From contig NW_003101656.1 of the NCBI RefSeq assembly GCF_000003855.2, positions 56,523-120,522 of the forward strand: a DNA stretch of 64,000 nt, given 5' to 3'. The notes under the pieces are model-generated. The model searched no databases. It was given only the letters and a program-made list of their open reading frames with translations, and was not told the DNA's origin. The translations under genes were made by a program, and so were the position numbers. Positions 1-11,507 of this stretch are shown piece by piece. Within the stretch, counting starts at the first letter, position 1, and every line of letters begins with the position of its first letter. The DNA is from Blastomyces gilchristii SLH14081 (taxonomy: Eukaryota > Ascomycota > Eurotiomycetes > Onygenales > Ajellomycetaceae).

Positions 1-152
1 TTTTTCAAGTCATGGTTTCATTTTAAGATCTCATATATGGTCACTTTGCATCTTTTTTTAATGACTAGTCCCAGCGGATTCACATCAAGAAATGTACCAG
101 ACTAGATTAAATGAGATTAGATGTGAAATTCATGATCCCGGCGGCCAGTCTA
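1..152 (+). mobile_element. MITE of the TAGACTG family, right end only
   Basis: This is the right-hand part of a non-autonomous DNA element cut by the window edge. It ends in ggcggccagtcta, the same right terminus as the complete copies at 337-841 and 1810-2315. It keeps CC, GG and CG dinucleotides (tcccggcggcc) that the surrounding retrotransposon has lost. The right flank begins tatacttc, the presumed TSD, but the left flank lies outside the window. It codes for nothing. Confidence 0.85.
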
Positions 153-336
153 TATACTTCTGAGATAAATCAGAGTGCTTCTTATTATACTGTCTTAGTA
201 AGTGCTTGAAGAAGTTCATCAGTTTAAGCTGCTGTATGCTATAGTTCATCTAATGTAGATTTGAGAGAAGTTGAGATATCAGTAGCAGTTCTAATCAGAG
301 AAGTGTGTACAGTGTTATAAGCTGTTTTATCTTGAT

Positions 337-841
337 TAGACTGACCGTGGGACCGTGTCTGAGACCAGGACCAGAATTTTTAATAGTCTCATTATCAATT
401 CGACAGATTCTATTACACTGTTCTAACATTAGATAGTAGTTTCATACTATCTCAGTAAGACTTACTGTCTACTCTTATCACATTTTTCAAATGAGATCAT
501 GATTTTCACTTCTCAATTTGATTTATTTTTATTGCTTTAAATGACTTTAAATCTCATTTGAGTGTTATCAAAAAGTGTTACTTTTTAAAAAATTAAAAAT
601 AGTCTAAAAAAACTGTAAAATGTCTAAAAATAGTAACTTTATGCCAAGAATGAGACTAAATGCGATTAAATGAGATTACTTTCTCATTTTTTTCAAGTCA
701 TGATTTCATTTTGAGATCTGATATATAGTCACTTTGCATGTTTATTTAACAATTAGTCCCAGCGGGATTCATACCAAGAAATGTATGAGACTAGATCAAA
801 TGAGATCAAACGTAAAACTCATGGTCCCGGCGGCTAGTCTA
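337..841 (+). mobile_element. MITE of the TAGACTG family, complete
   Basis: This non-autonomous element is bounded by tagactgaccg on the left and cggctagtcta on the right, which form a short terminal inverted repeat. It is flanked by a perfect 8-bp duplication, atcttgat (329-336 and 842-849). An 8-bp TSD is typical of hAT transposons; assignment to that superfamily is inferred, because there is no transposase here. The element interrupts the G1 pol region, and removing it restores the alignment to G2 near 6300. Confidence 0.93.
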
Positions 842-3435
842 ATCTTGATTAACTAGTGTCTTCAGATTTAAGAGCTGATACTCTCAATTTATTCAGTAAG
901 TATCTGTTACATCAGATGACATATCTTACTCTTATTATAAGAGAGCATCTATCATCAAGTTCTGACTGTTAGAACAGTAGTGTATTATAAAATAAAAGCA
1001 GCTTAAGAAGTTAGATCATTGCATCTATTATTCAGTGAGTTTACAGATAGTTGTAAAGTGCTTGAGATTCTTATAATCTGTGATTATCTCAAATTCAGAG
1101 ATGCTTTAGAGTTGAGAGTCTCATTCTTATAGACAGTATATAATCATGAGAAGTTTCTTATCATAGATCTCATAATTGTATTCAGTAAGACTCAGTTTCT
1201 TAGACATGAAGACACATGATTATAAGATATCTTCATTATTATATTATAATATAGCTTCTTCTGTGACATAGTCAGAGAAATCAGCTTCAACAATTATTTC
1301 ATAATTAAGGTTAAATGTTATTAACAGAGAAGTGTTGATGAATATCTTCTTTATTCATGTGAATACAGCTTCAGTATTCACTGATTACTGAAATACTCAG
1401 TTCTTCTTAATGAGTTCTGTAAGTGATCTCATAATATCTGAGAAGTTTTGTATAAATCACTGATAGAAGTTAGTAAGTTTAATGAAGCTTCATATATCTT
1501 TAACAGTATACAGAGGTTTTCATTCAAGAATAGCAGAGACTTTCTCAGAATTTATTCAAATTCTCTTGTTAGCTTCTATAATAAAACTCAGATATTTAAT
1601 ACTCTTGACTTCAAAATCACACTTATTAATATCTATTGATAGTTCTGTTTCTTGTAATTATTGTAATACTTGTAATATATATTCTTGATATTCTTTTCTG
1701 AACTCATCAGTGAAGATGAGAATATTATCACGATATGCAGATGTGAATTTATTAAGAAAATCTCAGAGTGCTTAGTTGATATACTTTTAAAATGTACTAG
1801 AGGCATTAGTAGACTGACCGTGTGACCGTGTCTGGGACCAGAATCAGAATATTTGATGATTTCATTACCAATTCAACTGATCTCATTACACTGTTTTAAC
1901 ATTAGATAGTAGTTTCATACTATTTCAGTGAGACTTACTGTCTACTCTTGTCACATTTTCCAAATGAGACTATGATTTCCACTTCTCAATTTAAATTATT
2001 TTTATTGCTTTAAATGACTTTAAATCTCATTTGAGCATTATCAAAAAGTGTTACTTTTTAAAAAATTAAAAATAGTCTAAAAAAAACCTTAAAATGTCTA
2101 AAAATAGTAACTTTATGTCAAGAATGGAACTAAATGGGATCAAATGAGACCACTTTCTTATTTTTTCTAAGTCATGGTCTCATTTTGAGATCTGATATAT
2201 AGTCCCTTTGCATGTTTTTTTAATGATTAGTCCCAGCGTGATTCACGCTAAGAAATGTATAGGACCAGATCAAATGGGATCAAACATGAAATTCATGGTC
2301 CCGGCGGCCAGTCTAGGCATTAGTCAGTTTAAAGAAGGTAACTATGCATTCAAAGAGATTATAACATGTTCAGAATGCTGTAAGTCATTTATCTTCTTCA
2401 GTGATATAAATCTTATAAAATGTGATGATGACATCTAGTTTTATAAATCATTGAGCTTGTTCAATGCAAGCTAGAATTTCATTGATCAGAGATAAAGAAT
2501 AGCAGTCTTTCTTAATTAATTTATTCAATTCTCAATAGTTTACATACAATCAGAGTTCTTTATCTGATTTCTTTACAAAGAGAATAGAAGCTGCAGCAGA
2601 GAAATTACTAATACATATGAATTCTTTATTTAACAGATCATTGAGTGTCTTTCAAAGAAGAAGAAGTTCATCTCAGAATATGTTATAAAGAGAGTCTCAT
2701 AGTGATTCAGAGTTCTTATTATTCTTCTTTTTCAACTTGATACTGTGATTCACTTCTGAACCTTGAAGAAGAGATAGATTTGAAACATTATTTTGTTATC
2801 AGAAGACATCTAGATATTCATGATATTATTGAGAGAGTTTTGTATAAGAATCTGTTATTATAACACAGAATAACTTCTCTAGAGCTTTCTTAATATCAGT
2901 CAGACTGATGAAATAGATTGATATATAATTCTGTTATCAGTGACTTTGTCAGTGACTCTGTCAGTGATTTTGACAATGACTTCTTTTTCAGAGCATTTCA
3001 TAAGTGTTGACAGAGATCTGTGTAAGGTTGATAGTCTTGTGAATATCATCTTCATGAATTCTATCATTGTTAGAGAATATTAAGCTTCTGTTTTAAGCAT
3101 TTAAGAAGATATCTTATTCAGATAGTTAGACAAGTTCTAATATAAGATTATAATTGAGATTATTAACTTCATATGCATAGGCATCTTTGCATTAATATTC
3201 TTTAACATCTATGTTTAGTTTTATTATATAACAGATGCAAACATCTTTTAAATCATTAAATTCTGTGAGAAGTCAGAGTTTTAATAAGAGAATACACTGA
3301 AGATTATAACATTTTATGACTGAAGATTTAATCATTGTATAGTAGCATAGATCACTATCTATTATGATCTTCATATTATACATGTTATTGATCACAGTAG
3401 ATACAAGAATCACATTCATTGTTATCTTTTCTTCA
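842..3435 (-). pseudogene. G1 pol remnant: RNase H, reverse transcriptase and protease
   Basis: Read on the minus strand, this region carries the Gypsy-1 protease (about 3300-3420), reverse transcriptase (about 1400-2990) and RNase H (about 850-1400). The catalytic YLDD box of the family lies near 1713-1740 and here reads YRDN, so the active site is lost. The region aligns throughout with G2 6300-8870 and G5 44150-46190 apart from the inserted MITE at 1810-2315. Many in-frame stops, mostly TGA and TAG at former Trp or Gln codons, make it a pseudogene. Domain edges are approximate. Confidence 0.8.
1810..2315 (+). mobile_element. MITE of the TAGACTG family, complete, 506 bp
   Basis: The termini are tagactgaccg and cggccagtcta, and the flanking 8-bp duplication is ggcattag (1802-1809 and 2316-2323). 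The subterminal left side repeats the motif gaccgtg twice. The insert lies in the reverse transcriptase region of G1. Compared with its host it keeps tcccggcgg and gggaccag, so it is much less mutated. The 76-aa frame that starts inside it at 2208 runs out into G1 and is not a gene. Confidence 0.94.
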
Positions 3436-4395
3436 AATCATTGTCATCTGACCTCTTCAAGCTTCTGTTTGTAAATTTAGACAGAAGCTAATCTTTTCTC
3501 TGTTTTATCAGAGCATTCTCATAGTTATCTTCTGAATCTTTCTTCATTCCAATATAGTTAATGCAGACAGGTGCTGATTTATTCTTTAAGTGAGAAGACA
3601 CTGATCTTTCTCTTAAGTGAGAAGACACTTAGATTAGTTGACAGTTGAAAGTGATATGTTCTGATCAGTTACAGTTAATGTATACTTCATATTGACATTG
3701 ATCAGTGACTTCTTTGACAGTGATCTCAGAGACTCAGAAGTATGATTAGACAGTGAAAACTCTTTCTTATATACAGATATTTAAATCTACTCAGTTCATG
3801 ATATCTACATCATTGTTATTATTCTTCAGTGTAGATGCATAAGTGACTGAGATGTAATATCTTCTATCACTGTTCTGTATACCCTTGAGCTTGATAAGAC
3901 AGTCATTCAATATTCAGAGTTATGTGCAGAAGCCTTTATAAGTCAGATTTTTATTTACATTTATAAGAATCTGTAAGAGTTTGAAAGTCAATACCTTCTT
4001 GAGTATGCTAATCTTCATTTAATTCTCTTAAGATTGATCATCTGCTTCTAAGATCTAAGGGTCAAAGTCAGAAATGAATGTTATAAGAGAAGTATTTCTC
4101 TGTCAGATACTCTGTAATTAATTTAACACTTTCTGTTGTATAACAGTATCTTAAAACAGAATATCAAGATATTTGATGATGTTATCAGGCATTCATAACA
4201 CTAGTTCACATGCTTTTATTCATGAATGAAACTTCTGTTTTATATAATTCTTCAATAATTCATTGATATATTAATCTTGATTGATTAATAAACTGACAGC
4301 ATCTTCATCTGTACTTAGTTTTATGAGCATTTTCATTCTTCAATGATGAGTAGAGAGTGAGATCAAAAGTATTAAAATATGTAGAAGTATCTAAG
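3436..4395 (-). pseudogene. G1 gag remnant, interrupted by G2
   Basis: This is the C-terminal and middle part of the Gypsy-1 gag on the minus strand, including the region of the CCHC knuckle and the arginine/serine-type repeats seen as repeated gtgagaagacactgatcttt units near 3590-3630. It stops abruptly at ctaag (4391-4395), where G2 begins, and resumes after the second ctaag at 10658-10662. No long frame remains. Confidence 0.75.
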
Positions 4396-4704
4396 TGTAA
4401 GAGGCCTATGCTGAATAGATCAGTATTATATTGATAGATCTTATATAACAAAGAGAAAAATGTTAGAGAAGAAAAGAAAGAGAAAGTGTGAAAATCCGTA
4501 ATTGAAGTGAATATTTATACGTGTATGTGATGATGTATGCAGTGAGGCTTCAGGGCAGAAGAATCTATACGCGTTTGTGACGGCTGAGGATCAGCAATTG
4601 AGAATGGCTGAGAATCAGAGCATATATATTCAAGAATGAAGCAGTTGAAATCTGTGAAGTGTAACAGAATAGTCTATATAATTGATCAGATGCAGTCTGC
4701 TACA
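4396..4704 (-). repeat. G2 3' LTR
   Basis: This LTR begins tgtaagaggcc and ends ctgctaca on the plus strand, so it has TG...CA ends. It is 309 bp, the same length as the partner LTR at 10349-10657. It is more mutated than its partner: the terminal gggcgcagcccgccaca type sequence of the family here reads gatgcagtctgctaca. Confidence 0.95.
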
Positions 4705-6060
4705 TAAGTCTCTCTCTTTCAGAAGCAGTTCTCATTAGTCAAGAGCTGCTGTTTCAGATAACACAGAACTCAGAGTTCAGGTCAGTTAATTATAGCTGAT
4801 TCATTTCATAAGATATTATCAGTCACAGCTGTGTGATCTCTTATCAAGAATATCTTCAATCTCTCACTCAAGCTCATTATCTTCTTCTATGATCTCTGGT
4901 AGTTGTCAGTTGAAAGTGAGTTGAGAAGGAAACAGATCAGTGACAGTGTGACAGAGCAAGCTTGTGTGAAAGACATCATGAATCTCTGATAATGTGTCAA
5001 GACAGTAGTTGTAACTATCTAGAACTTCTATCACTTTATACCTGATATGATGATAATCTAGTGTATAAGATGAACATGTGATTTATATATTCTTAAGATT
5101 CAATCATATCAGATCTTCTATCTTATATTGTTTGATAAGATCTCAGTGAATATTGATTTGATGTTCTTGATTCTGTTTAGTACTTATTATGAAGACTTCT
5201 ACTCAATCACAGATGTCTCAGAGTTTTATTACTATATTATCAGTAATCTGAATTGAACTGTAAGAGTTCAGTGTGAACTGTGTGATCTCTAGAAGATCTA
5301 ACATCTTCATATGATAACTGTGTATAAGAAAGAACAGGCTTATATCTGTTGAAATAACATCTCAATCATTAATAGCAATCTCTGTGTGTAGAAGAAGATT
5401 ATGTCAGTCATCTTATAAGTAGTTGCAGAACTTATAAAGATAATTCTTTACAGTTTAAATTGTCTGTTCTGATGCATCATCAGTCTCAGAATGATAAACA
5501 GTTGACAGACAGTATATAATCTTGAGAACTTGACAGATTCTTGTTCAGAGAGTGCTTATAAATTAACAGCTCTGATCTGATACTATAGATCTCAGTAATT
5601 CATACATCTGATAGAATGAGCTTCTTAGAAAAGCTTCAGTGACTTGTTCAGTATTTATCTTATCACAGAGTTTCAATATAACATTCTTACTCAATCAGTT
5701 CACAATAATCAGAATGTTTCTACAGCTCTTAGTCTCAGAGAGATTAATAGTGAAGTTAATTATCACATCTTATCAGATTCTATTAGAGATATCAAGCAGT
5801 TTCAGCAGACCTTTTCTATGATTCTTTTATAAGATGATGAAGAAATAATAATTACAGTTTCAGATAAAACATCTGATACTGTTTAATATCTCAGATCAGT
5901 AGAACTTCTGAGAGATTATTTAATACAGTTATTTGCAATCTGAATAATCAGTTATATATAAATCATGAATCTCTTGCATTATCTGAGTGTGTAAGAGTTC
6001 AGAGTGAGAAACTCAATATTGTTTATAAAACTGTAGAGTGTTATTATCATCAATTAAGCA
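4705..6060 (-). pseudogene. G2 polypurine tract, chromodomain and integrase remnant
   Basis: Immediately beside the 3' LTR, the minus strand reads a purine run (plus strand tctctctctttc, 4709-4720), the expected polypurine tract that primes plus-strand DNA synthesis. The next about 200 bp matches the part of G3 (20330-20450) where a chromodomain can be read. From about 4900 to 6000 is the integrase region, which would catalyse insertion of the cDNA. A chromodomain at the end of integrase usually steers chromoviruses toward histone-marked heterochromatin. Every frame has stops. Domain limits come from alignment between copies, not from intact motifs. Confidence 0.75.
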
Positions 6061-8017
6061 TTCTGAGATATCAGTTCTTATACATAGTTCTGAGAGGAAT
6101 CAGAGTGCTTCTTGATATACTACTTCAGTGAGTACTTGGAGAAGTTTATCAGTTTGAGCTATTACATGCTATAATTCATTCAGTGTAGGTTCAGAAGAAG
6201 TCAAGATATCAGTATCAGTGTCAGTGTTAATATCAGTGACAGTTCAGAGAGAGAGTGTTCTAATCAGAGAAGTATATATAGTGTCATGAGTTGTTCTATC
6301 TTGATCAACTAATATCTTCAGATCTAGAAGCTGATATTCTTAGTTCATTTAACAGATGTCTGTTATATTGAAAGGCATATCTCACTCTTGTTATGAGAGA
6401 ACATATATTATCAAGTTCTGACTGCTGAGATAGTAGTATATTGTAAAATGAAAGCAGCTTAAGAACTCAGATCATTGTATCTATCATTCAGTGAGTTTAC
6501 AGATAGTTGTAAAGTACTTGAGATTCTTATGATCTGTGATTATCTCAAATTCAGAGACACTTCAGAGTTCAGAGTCTCATTCTTCTAGATAGTATACAAT
6601 TGCAAGAAGTTTCTTATCATAGATCTCATAGTTGTATTCAGTGAGACTGAGTTTCTTAGATATGAAGATACATGATTATAAGATATCTTTATTATTATAT
6701 TACAATATAGCTTCTTCTATAACATAGTCAGAGAAGTCAGCTTCAATACCTGTTTCATAATCAGAGTCAAATATTATTAGCAGAGAGGTATTGATGAATA
6801 TCTTCTTTATCTATATAAATGCAGCTTCAGTGTTCACTGATCACTGAAATACTGAGTTCTTCTTAATAAGTTCTGTAAGTGATCTCACAATATCTGAGAA
6901 GTTTCATATAAATCACTGATAGAAGTTAGTAAATCTGATGAAGCTTTATACATCTTTCACAGTATATTGAGCTTCTCATTCAAGAATAGCAGAGATTTTC
7001 TCAGACTTCATTCAAATTCTGTTACCAGCTTCTATGATAAAACCTAGATATTTGATACTCTTGGCTTCAAAGTCATACTTGTCAATATCTATTAATAGTT
7101 CTGCTTCTCATAATCATTGTAATATTCTTTATATATGTTCTTGATATTCTTTTCTGAACTTATCAGTGAAGATGAGAATGTCATTGAAATATACAGATGC
7201 AAATTTATCAAGAAAATTTCAGAGTTCTCAGTTGATATACTTCTGAAATGTACTGAGAGTATTGATCAGTTCAAAGAGTGTAACTATTCATTCAAAGAGA
7301 TTATAACATGATTGAAATGCTGTAAGCTATTCATCTTCTTCAGTGATACAGATTTTATAAAATGCAGTGATGATATCTAGTTTTATAAATCATTGAGCTT
7401 GTTCAATGCGAGCTAGAGTTTCATTGATAAGAGATAAAGAATAGTGATACTTCTTGATTAATCTGTTCAATTCTTGATAGTTCACACAGAATTAAAGTTC
7501 TTCACCTGATTTCTTTGCAAAGAGAATAGAAGCTGCAGTGAAAGAGTTACTAATATGTATAAATTTCTTATTCAACAGATTATTGAGTGTCTTTCAAAGA
7601 AGAAGAAGTTCATCTCAAGATATGTTATAAAGAAGGTCTCATGATAATTCAGAATTCTTATCATTCTTCTTTTCTAACTTGATACTGTGATCTGCTCCTG
7701 AGCCTTGTAAGAGGGGTATATTTATAGTATTGTCTTGTTGAAAGATATCTAGATATTTGTGATATTATTGAGAGAGTTTTGTATGAGAATCTGTTATTAT
7801 AACACAGAATAACTTTTCTAGAGCCTTTTTAATATCAGTCAGACTGACAGAATAGATTGATATATAATTCTGCTGTTAATGATTCTTTCAGCAACTTCTT
7901 TTTCTGAGCATTTTATAGATGTTGACAGAGATCTATGTCAGATTCATAGTCTTGTGAATGTCATTCTTGTGAACTCTATTATTGTTAGAGAATATTAAAC
8001 TCCTGTTTCAAGTGTTC
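6061..8017 (-). pseudogene. G2 reverse transcriptase and RNase H remnant
   Basis: On the minus strand the RT palm box can be read at 7171-7200 as VYFNDILI, a mutated form of the YLDDILIF found in G5. Upstream of it in the coding direction are the fingers region (7260-7960) and the conserved TLFELTN-like patch before the box. Downstream is the connection and RNase H (about 6080-6900). The enzyme would copy the element RNA into DNA in virus-like particles. Stops occur in all frames. Confidence 0.85.
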
Positions 8018-8025
8018 AGTAAGAT

Positions 8026-8531
8026 TAGACTGGCCGCTGGAATCATGAATTTCATGTTTGGTTCCATTTGGTCTGGTCCCATACATTTCTTGGCGTGAAT
8101 CCCGCTGGGACTGGCTATCAAAAAAACATGTAAAGTGACTATATATCAGATCTTAAAATGGAACCATGACTTGAAAAAAATGAGAAAGTGATCCCATTTG
8201 GTCTCATTTAGTCCCATTCTTGGCATAAAGTTACTATTTTTAGACATTTTAAGGTTTTTTTTAGACTATTTTTAATTTTTTAAAAAGTAACACTTTTTGG
8301 TAACACTCAAATGAGATTTAAAGTCATTTAAAGCAATAAAAATAATTTAAATTGAGAAGTGGAAATCATGGTCTCATTTGGAAAATGTGACAAGAGTAGA
8401 CAGTAAGTCTCACTGAGGCAGTATGAGACTACTATCTAATGTTAAAACTGTGTAATGGGATCAGTCGAATTGATAATGAGACTATCAAAAAATCTGATCC
8501 TGGTCTCAGACACGGTCACACGGTCAGTCTA
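8026..8531 (-). mobile_element. MITE of the TAGACTG family, complete, 506 bp
   Basis: In this orientation the element begins tagactggccgc and ends cacacggtcagtcta. The flanking 8-bp duplication agtaagat (8018-8025, 8532-8539) is perfect. It separates the RT and protease regions of G2. It is relatively GC-rich and close in sequence to the copy at 25454-25959. Confidence 0.95.
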
Positions 8532-8620
8532 AGTAAGATGCCTTGTTCAGATAGTCAGATAAATTCTAATATACAATTATAATCAAGATTATCAACTTCA
8601 TATATGTAGATATCTTCACA

Positions 8621-8854
8621 CTAATGTTCTCTAACATCTATGTTTAGTTTCATCATGTAACAGATGCAAACATCTTTTGAATCACTGAATTCTGCAAGAA
8701 GTTGAGGTTTTAATAAGAGAATACACTGAAGATTATAATATCTTACAACTGAAGATTTAATCATTATATAGTAACATAGATCACTGTCTATCATGACTTT
8801 CATATTATATATATTATTAATCACAGTAGATACAAGAATCACATTCATTGTCAT
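8621..8854 (-). pseudogene. G2 aspartic protease fragment (77 aa open)
   Basis: This minus-strand frame contains VMIDSDLCYY, the retropepsin active-site motif D-S/T-G with Gly changed to Asp, a G-to-A change. It is followed by the hydrophobic stretch and the LLKPQLLAEF segment that also appears in G6 (52637-52930). Retropepsin would cut the gag-pol polyprotein. The fragment is open only because stops have not yet fallen in this stretch. The changed glycine makes activity unlikely. Confidence 0.8.
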
Positions 8855-8869
8855 TTTCTCTTTAAATTG

Positions 8870-10330
8870 TTGTTGTCTGACCTCTTTAAGCTTCTGTTTA
8901 TGAATTTGAACAGGAGTTAATCTTTTCCCTGTTTCATCAGAGTATTCTTATAGTTATCTTCTGAATCTTTCTTCACTGCAATGTGATTGACATGAACAGG
9001 CACTGATTGATTCTTTAAATAAGGAGACACTGATCTTTCTCTTGAGTGTGAAGACACATAGGTTGATTAGCAGTTGAATGTGATGTGTTCTAATTAATTA
9101 CAGTTGATATATACTCCACATTGATATTGATCAGCGACTTTCTCAGAAGTGATCTCAGAGACTTAAAAGCCTGTTTGAATGATGAAAACTCTTGCTTATG
9201 TATAGACACTTGAATCTATTCAGTTCATAGTATCTGCATCATTCCTGTTACTTCTCTTCAGTGTGAGTGTATAAGTGGCTGAGATGTAATATCTTCTGCC
9301 ACTATTCTGTATACTCTTGAGCTTGATAAGATGATCATCTGATGTTCAGAGCTGTGTGCGGAAACCTTCATAAGTCTAATCTTCATCTACACTTATAAGA
9401 GCCTGTAAGAGTTCAAAAGTTAATGCTTTCTTAAGTATACTAATCTTCATTTAATTCTCTCAAGATTGATCATCTACTTCTAGAATCTTGATGTCAAAGT
9501 CAGGAATGAATGTTGTAAGAGAAGTGTTTTGCTGTTAAGTGCTCTGTAATCAATCTAATACTTTCTGTTGCATGGCAGTGTCTCAGAACAGAATATCAAG
9601 GTGTTTCATAATATTATCAGATGTTTGCAACACTGATTTACATGCTTTCATTCATGAATAAAACTTCTGTTTCACATGATTCTTTAATCATTCATTGATA
9701 TATCAATCTTGATTGATTAATGAATCAATGATATCTTCATCTACACTCAGTTTCATGGGCATTTTCATTCTTCATAATGAGTAGAGAGTGAGATCAGAAG
9801 TATTGAAATATGTGAAAGCATCTAAGTATTCTTTCAGTGCTTTTATGTTCAATTCTGTAGATGTTGAAATTGCATGAATTTCTTGTTGTAATAATCATTG
9901 AATCTCTTCATATTGATGTTATTGAGTTGCATGCATATCAGCTATTTATTATTATTATAGTTTCAACATTACTCAGAGCTATGATGATATCACTTCTATG
10001 CTTACATTCAAGAGTTCTCTCATATTATTGTTAGACATGATTATATTGTTTTATCAGATGTGTGATATCTGTGAAATCTGAAGAAGTGTAATCATATGAA
10101 TATCTCATATGTCTGAGTGTCAGAACTCTCAGGTCTTTCACTAATATTCTCTTTGTAAGATCTTATTGCAGAGTCAGAATAACTGATGAGCAAGCTTCTA
10201 TCTGAGAACTTAGTGTCTGTTTAACTGTGTTTCTCTTTCTTACACATTGTTACATATTTCAGATATCTCTCAATAAATAATTGTTTCTAATGAGCAGATG
10301 ATACATGAATAATCATTTCTAATAAGAAGA
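8870..10330 (-). pseudogene. G2 gag remnant
   Basis: This is the capsid/nucleocapsid region of Gypsy-1 on the minus strand. Near 9100 the CCHC zinc knuckle of the family can be recognised (compare G3 18253-18294), but its first Cys codon has become Tyr. The N-terminal part (9830-10330) aligns with 10663-11177, 47190-47640 and 53930-54450. No frame is intact. The gag would package the element RNA in the cytoplasm. Confidence 0.75.
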
Positions 10331-10335
10331 CAATG

Positions 10336-10345
10336 AACATTTTTC
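10336..10345 (-). other. G2 candidate primer-binding site, self-priming type
   Basis: Just inside the 5' LTR, three bases away, the coding strand reads gaaaaatgtt (plus strand aacatttttc). It does not resemble the TGG-starting complement of a tRNA 3' end. It is exactly complementary to aacatttttc in the coding strand of the LTR (plus strand gaaaaatgtt, 10408-10417). Tf1-type chromoviruses prime from their own mRNA 5' end with such a pair. The functional role here is inferred. Confidence 0.55.
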
Positions 10346-10348
10346 TAG

Positions 10349-10657
10349 TGTAAGAGGTCTATGCTGAATAGATTAGTATTATATTGATAGTTCTTATATA
10401 ATAAAGAGAAAAATGTTAGAGAAGAAAAGAAAGAGAAAGTGTGAGAATCAGCAATCAGAGTGAATATTTATACATGTATGTGATAACATATGCAGTGAGG
10501 CTTCAGAGTGAAAGAATCTATACACGTTCATGACGGCCGAGGATCAGCGATCGAGAATGACTGAGAATCGGAGTGTACATGTTTGAGAATGAAGCGGTTG
10601 AAATCTGTGAAGTGTAACAGAATAGTCTATATGATTGATCAGGCGCAGCCCGCTACA
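10349..10657 (-). repeat. G2 5' LTR
   Basis: This LTR has TG...CA ends (tgtaagaggtc to cccgctaca) and is 309 bp. It retains gacggccgaggatcagcgatcgag and a nearly intact tip with the inverted repeat ggcgcagcccgc, so it is less mutated than the internal DNA. In the coding direction it carries tataaata-like and tatataag-like sequences that could act as a promoter. Confidence 0.95.
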
Positions 10658-10662
10658 CTAAG

Positions 10663-11177
10663 TATTCTTTCAGCACTTTTACATTTAATTCTGTAGATGT
10701 TGAAATTGCATGAGTTAATCATTGAATTTCTTCATATTAAAGTTATTAAGTAGCATGCATATCAGCTATTTATTACTGTTATAATTTCAACATTACTTAA
10801 AGTCACTGTGATATTATATCTATACTTGTATTTGAGAGTTCTTTTATATTATTGTTAGACATAATTATATTATTGTATCAGATGTCTGATAACTATGAAA
10901 TCTGAAGAAGTGTAATTATATGAATATTTCATATATCTGAGATATCAGAACTTTTAGATCTTTCACTGATATTCTCTTTATAAGATCTTATTACAGAGTC
11001 AGAGTGACTAATAAGTAAGCTTCTATCTGAGAACTCAGTATCTGCTTTAACTAATTATTTCTCTATTTCTTACATATTATTATGTGTTCAGATATCTCAG
11101 TGAGTCATCATTTCTAATAAGAAGATGATAAGTGTGAATAATTATTTCTAATAAGAAGATAATCAATATTTTTCAAG
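10663..11177 (-). pseudogene. G1 gag N-terminal part and leader, split off by G2
   Basis: This sequence begins directly after the second ctaag duplication and aligns with 9833-10348 of G2, the N-terminal gag and untranslated leader. It ends against the G1 5' LTR with the same aatatttttcaag leader found in the primer-binding region. It is the missing piece of the gag that stops at 4395. Confidence 0.88.
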
Positions 11178-11507
11178 TGTAAGAGATCTACACTGAATAA
11201 ATCAGTATAATATTTATAGATCTTATATAACAAAGTGAAAAACATCAAAGAAGAAAAAAGAAAGAGAAAGTGTAAGAATCAGTGATTGAAGTGAATATTT
11301 ATACATGTATATGGTGATGTACACAGTGGAGCTTCAGAGTGAAAGAATTTATACGTGTTCATAGCAGCCGAGGATCGGGGATTGAGAATGGCTGCGCATC
11401 GGAGCATACCGTTGCAGCCGAGGATCGGCGATCGAGAATGAAGCGGTAGGAATCTGTGAAGTGTAACGGAATAGTCCTATATAATTGATCGGGCGCAGCC
11501 CGCCACA
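11178..11507 (-). repeat. G1 5' LTR
   Basis: This 330-bp LTR begins tgtaagagatc and ends cagcccgccaca. Its last 150 bp is strikingly GC-rich (two copies of a gcagccgaggatcgg unit) compared with its first 150 bp and with G1 internal DNA. The partner LTR lies before the window, so the TSD cannot be checked; the flank on this side is tttta. Confidence 0.93.

Larger units (their letters stand above)
4396..10657 (-). mobile_element. Gypsy-1 chromovirus copy G2, complete, nested in G1
   Basis: This is a full-length LTR retrotransposon on the minus strand. It has two 309-bp LTRs (4396-4704, 10349-10657) and about 5.6 kb of internal DNA, of which 514 bp is a MITE insertion with its TSD. It is flanked by the 5-bp duplication ctaag (4391-4395, 10658-10662). 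Domain order in the coding direction is gag, protease, reverse transcriptase, RNase H, integrase, chromodomain, the Ty3/Gypsy order. It inserted into the gag of G1 in the same orientation, so it is younger than G1. All frames carry many stops. Confidence 0.95.
153..11507 (-). mobile_element. Gypsy-1 chromovirus copy G1, 3' part outside window, interrupted by G2 and MITEs
   Basis: This is a Ty3/Gypsy retrotransposon read on the minus strand. Its pieces are 153-4395 and 10663-11177 (internal) plus the 5' LTR at 11178-11507. The internal sequence follows copies G2, G5, G6 and G7 in the same order, starting at 153 near the end of the RNase H region, so integrase and the 3' LTR lie before the window. 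G2 (4396-10657) sits inside its gag region and is flanked by the 5-bp duplication ctaag. Two complete MITEs (337-841, 1810-2315) and the right end of a third (1-152) sit in its pol. All frames are broken by stops, so it cannot move on its own. Confidence 0.9.

Noticed and set aside
10349..11507. Tandem LTR-internal-LTR array formed by unequal recombination
   Set aside because: The ctaag duplication around 4396-10657 shows simple nested insertion, which explains the neighbouring LTRs without recombination.
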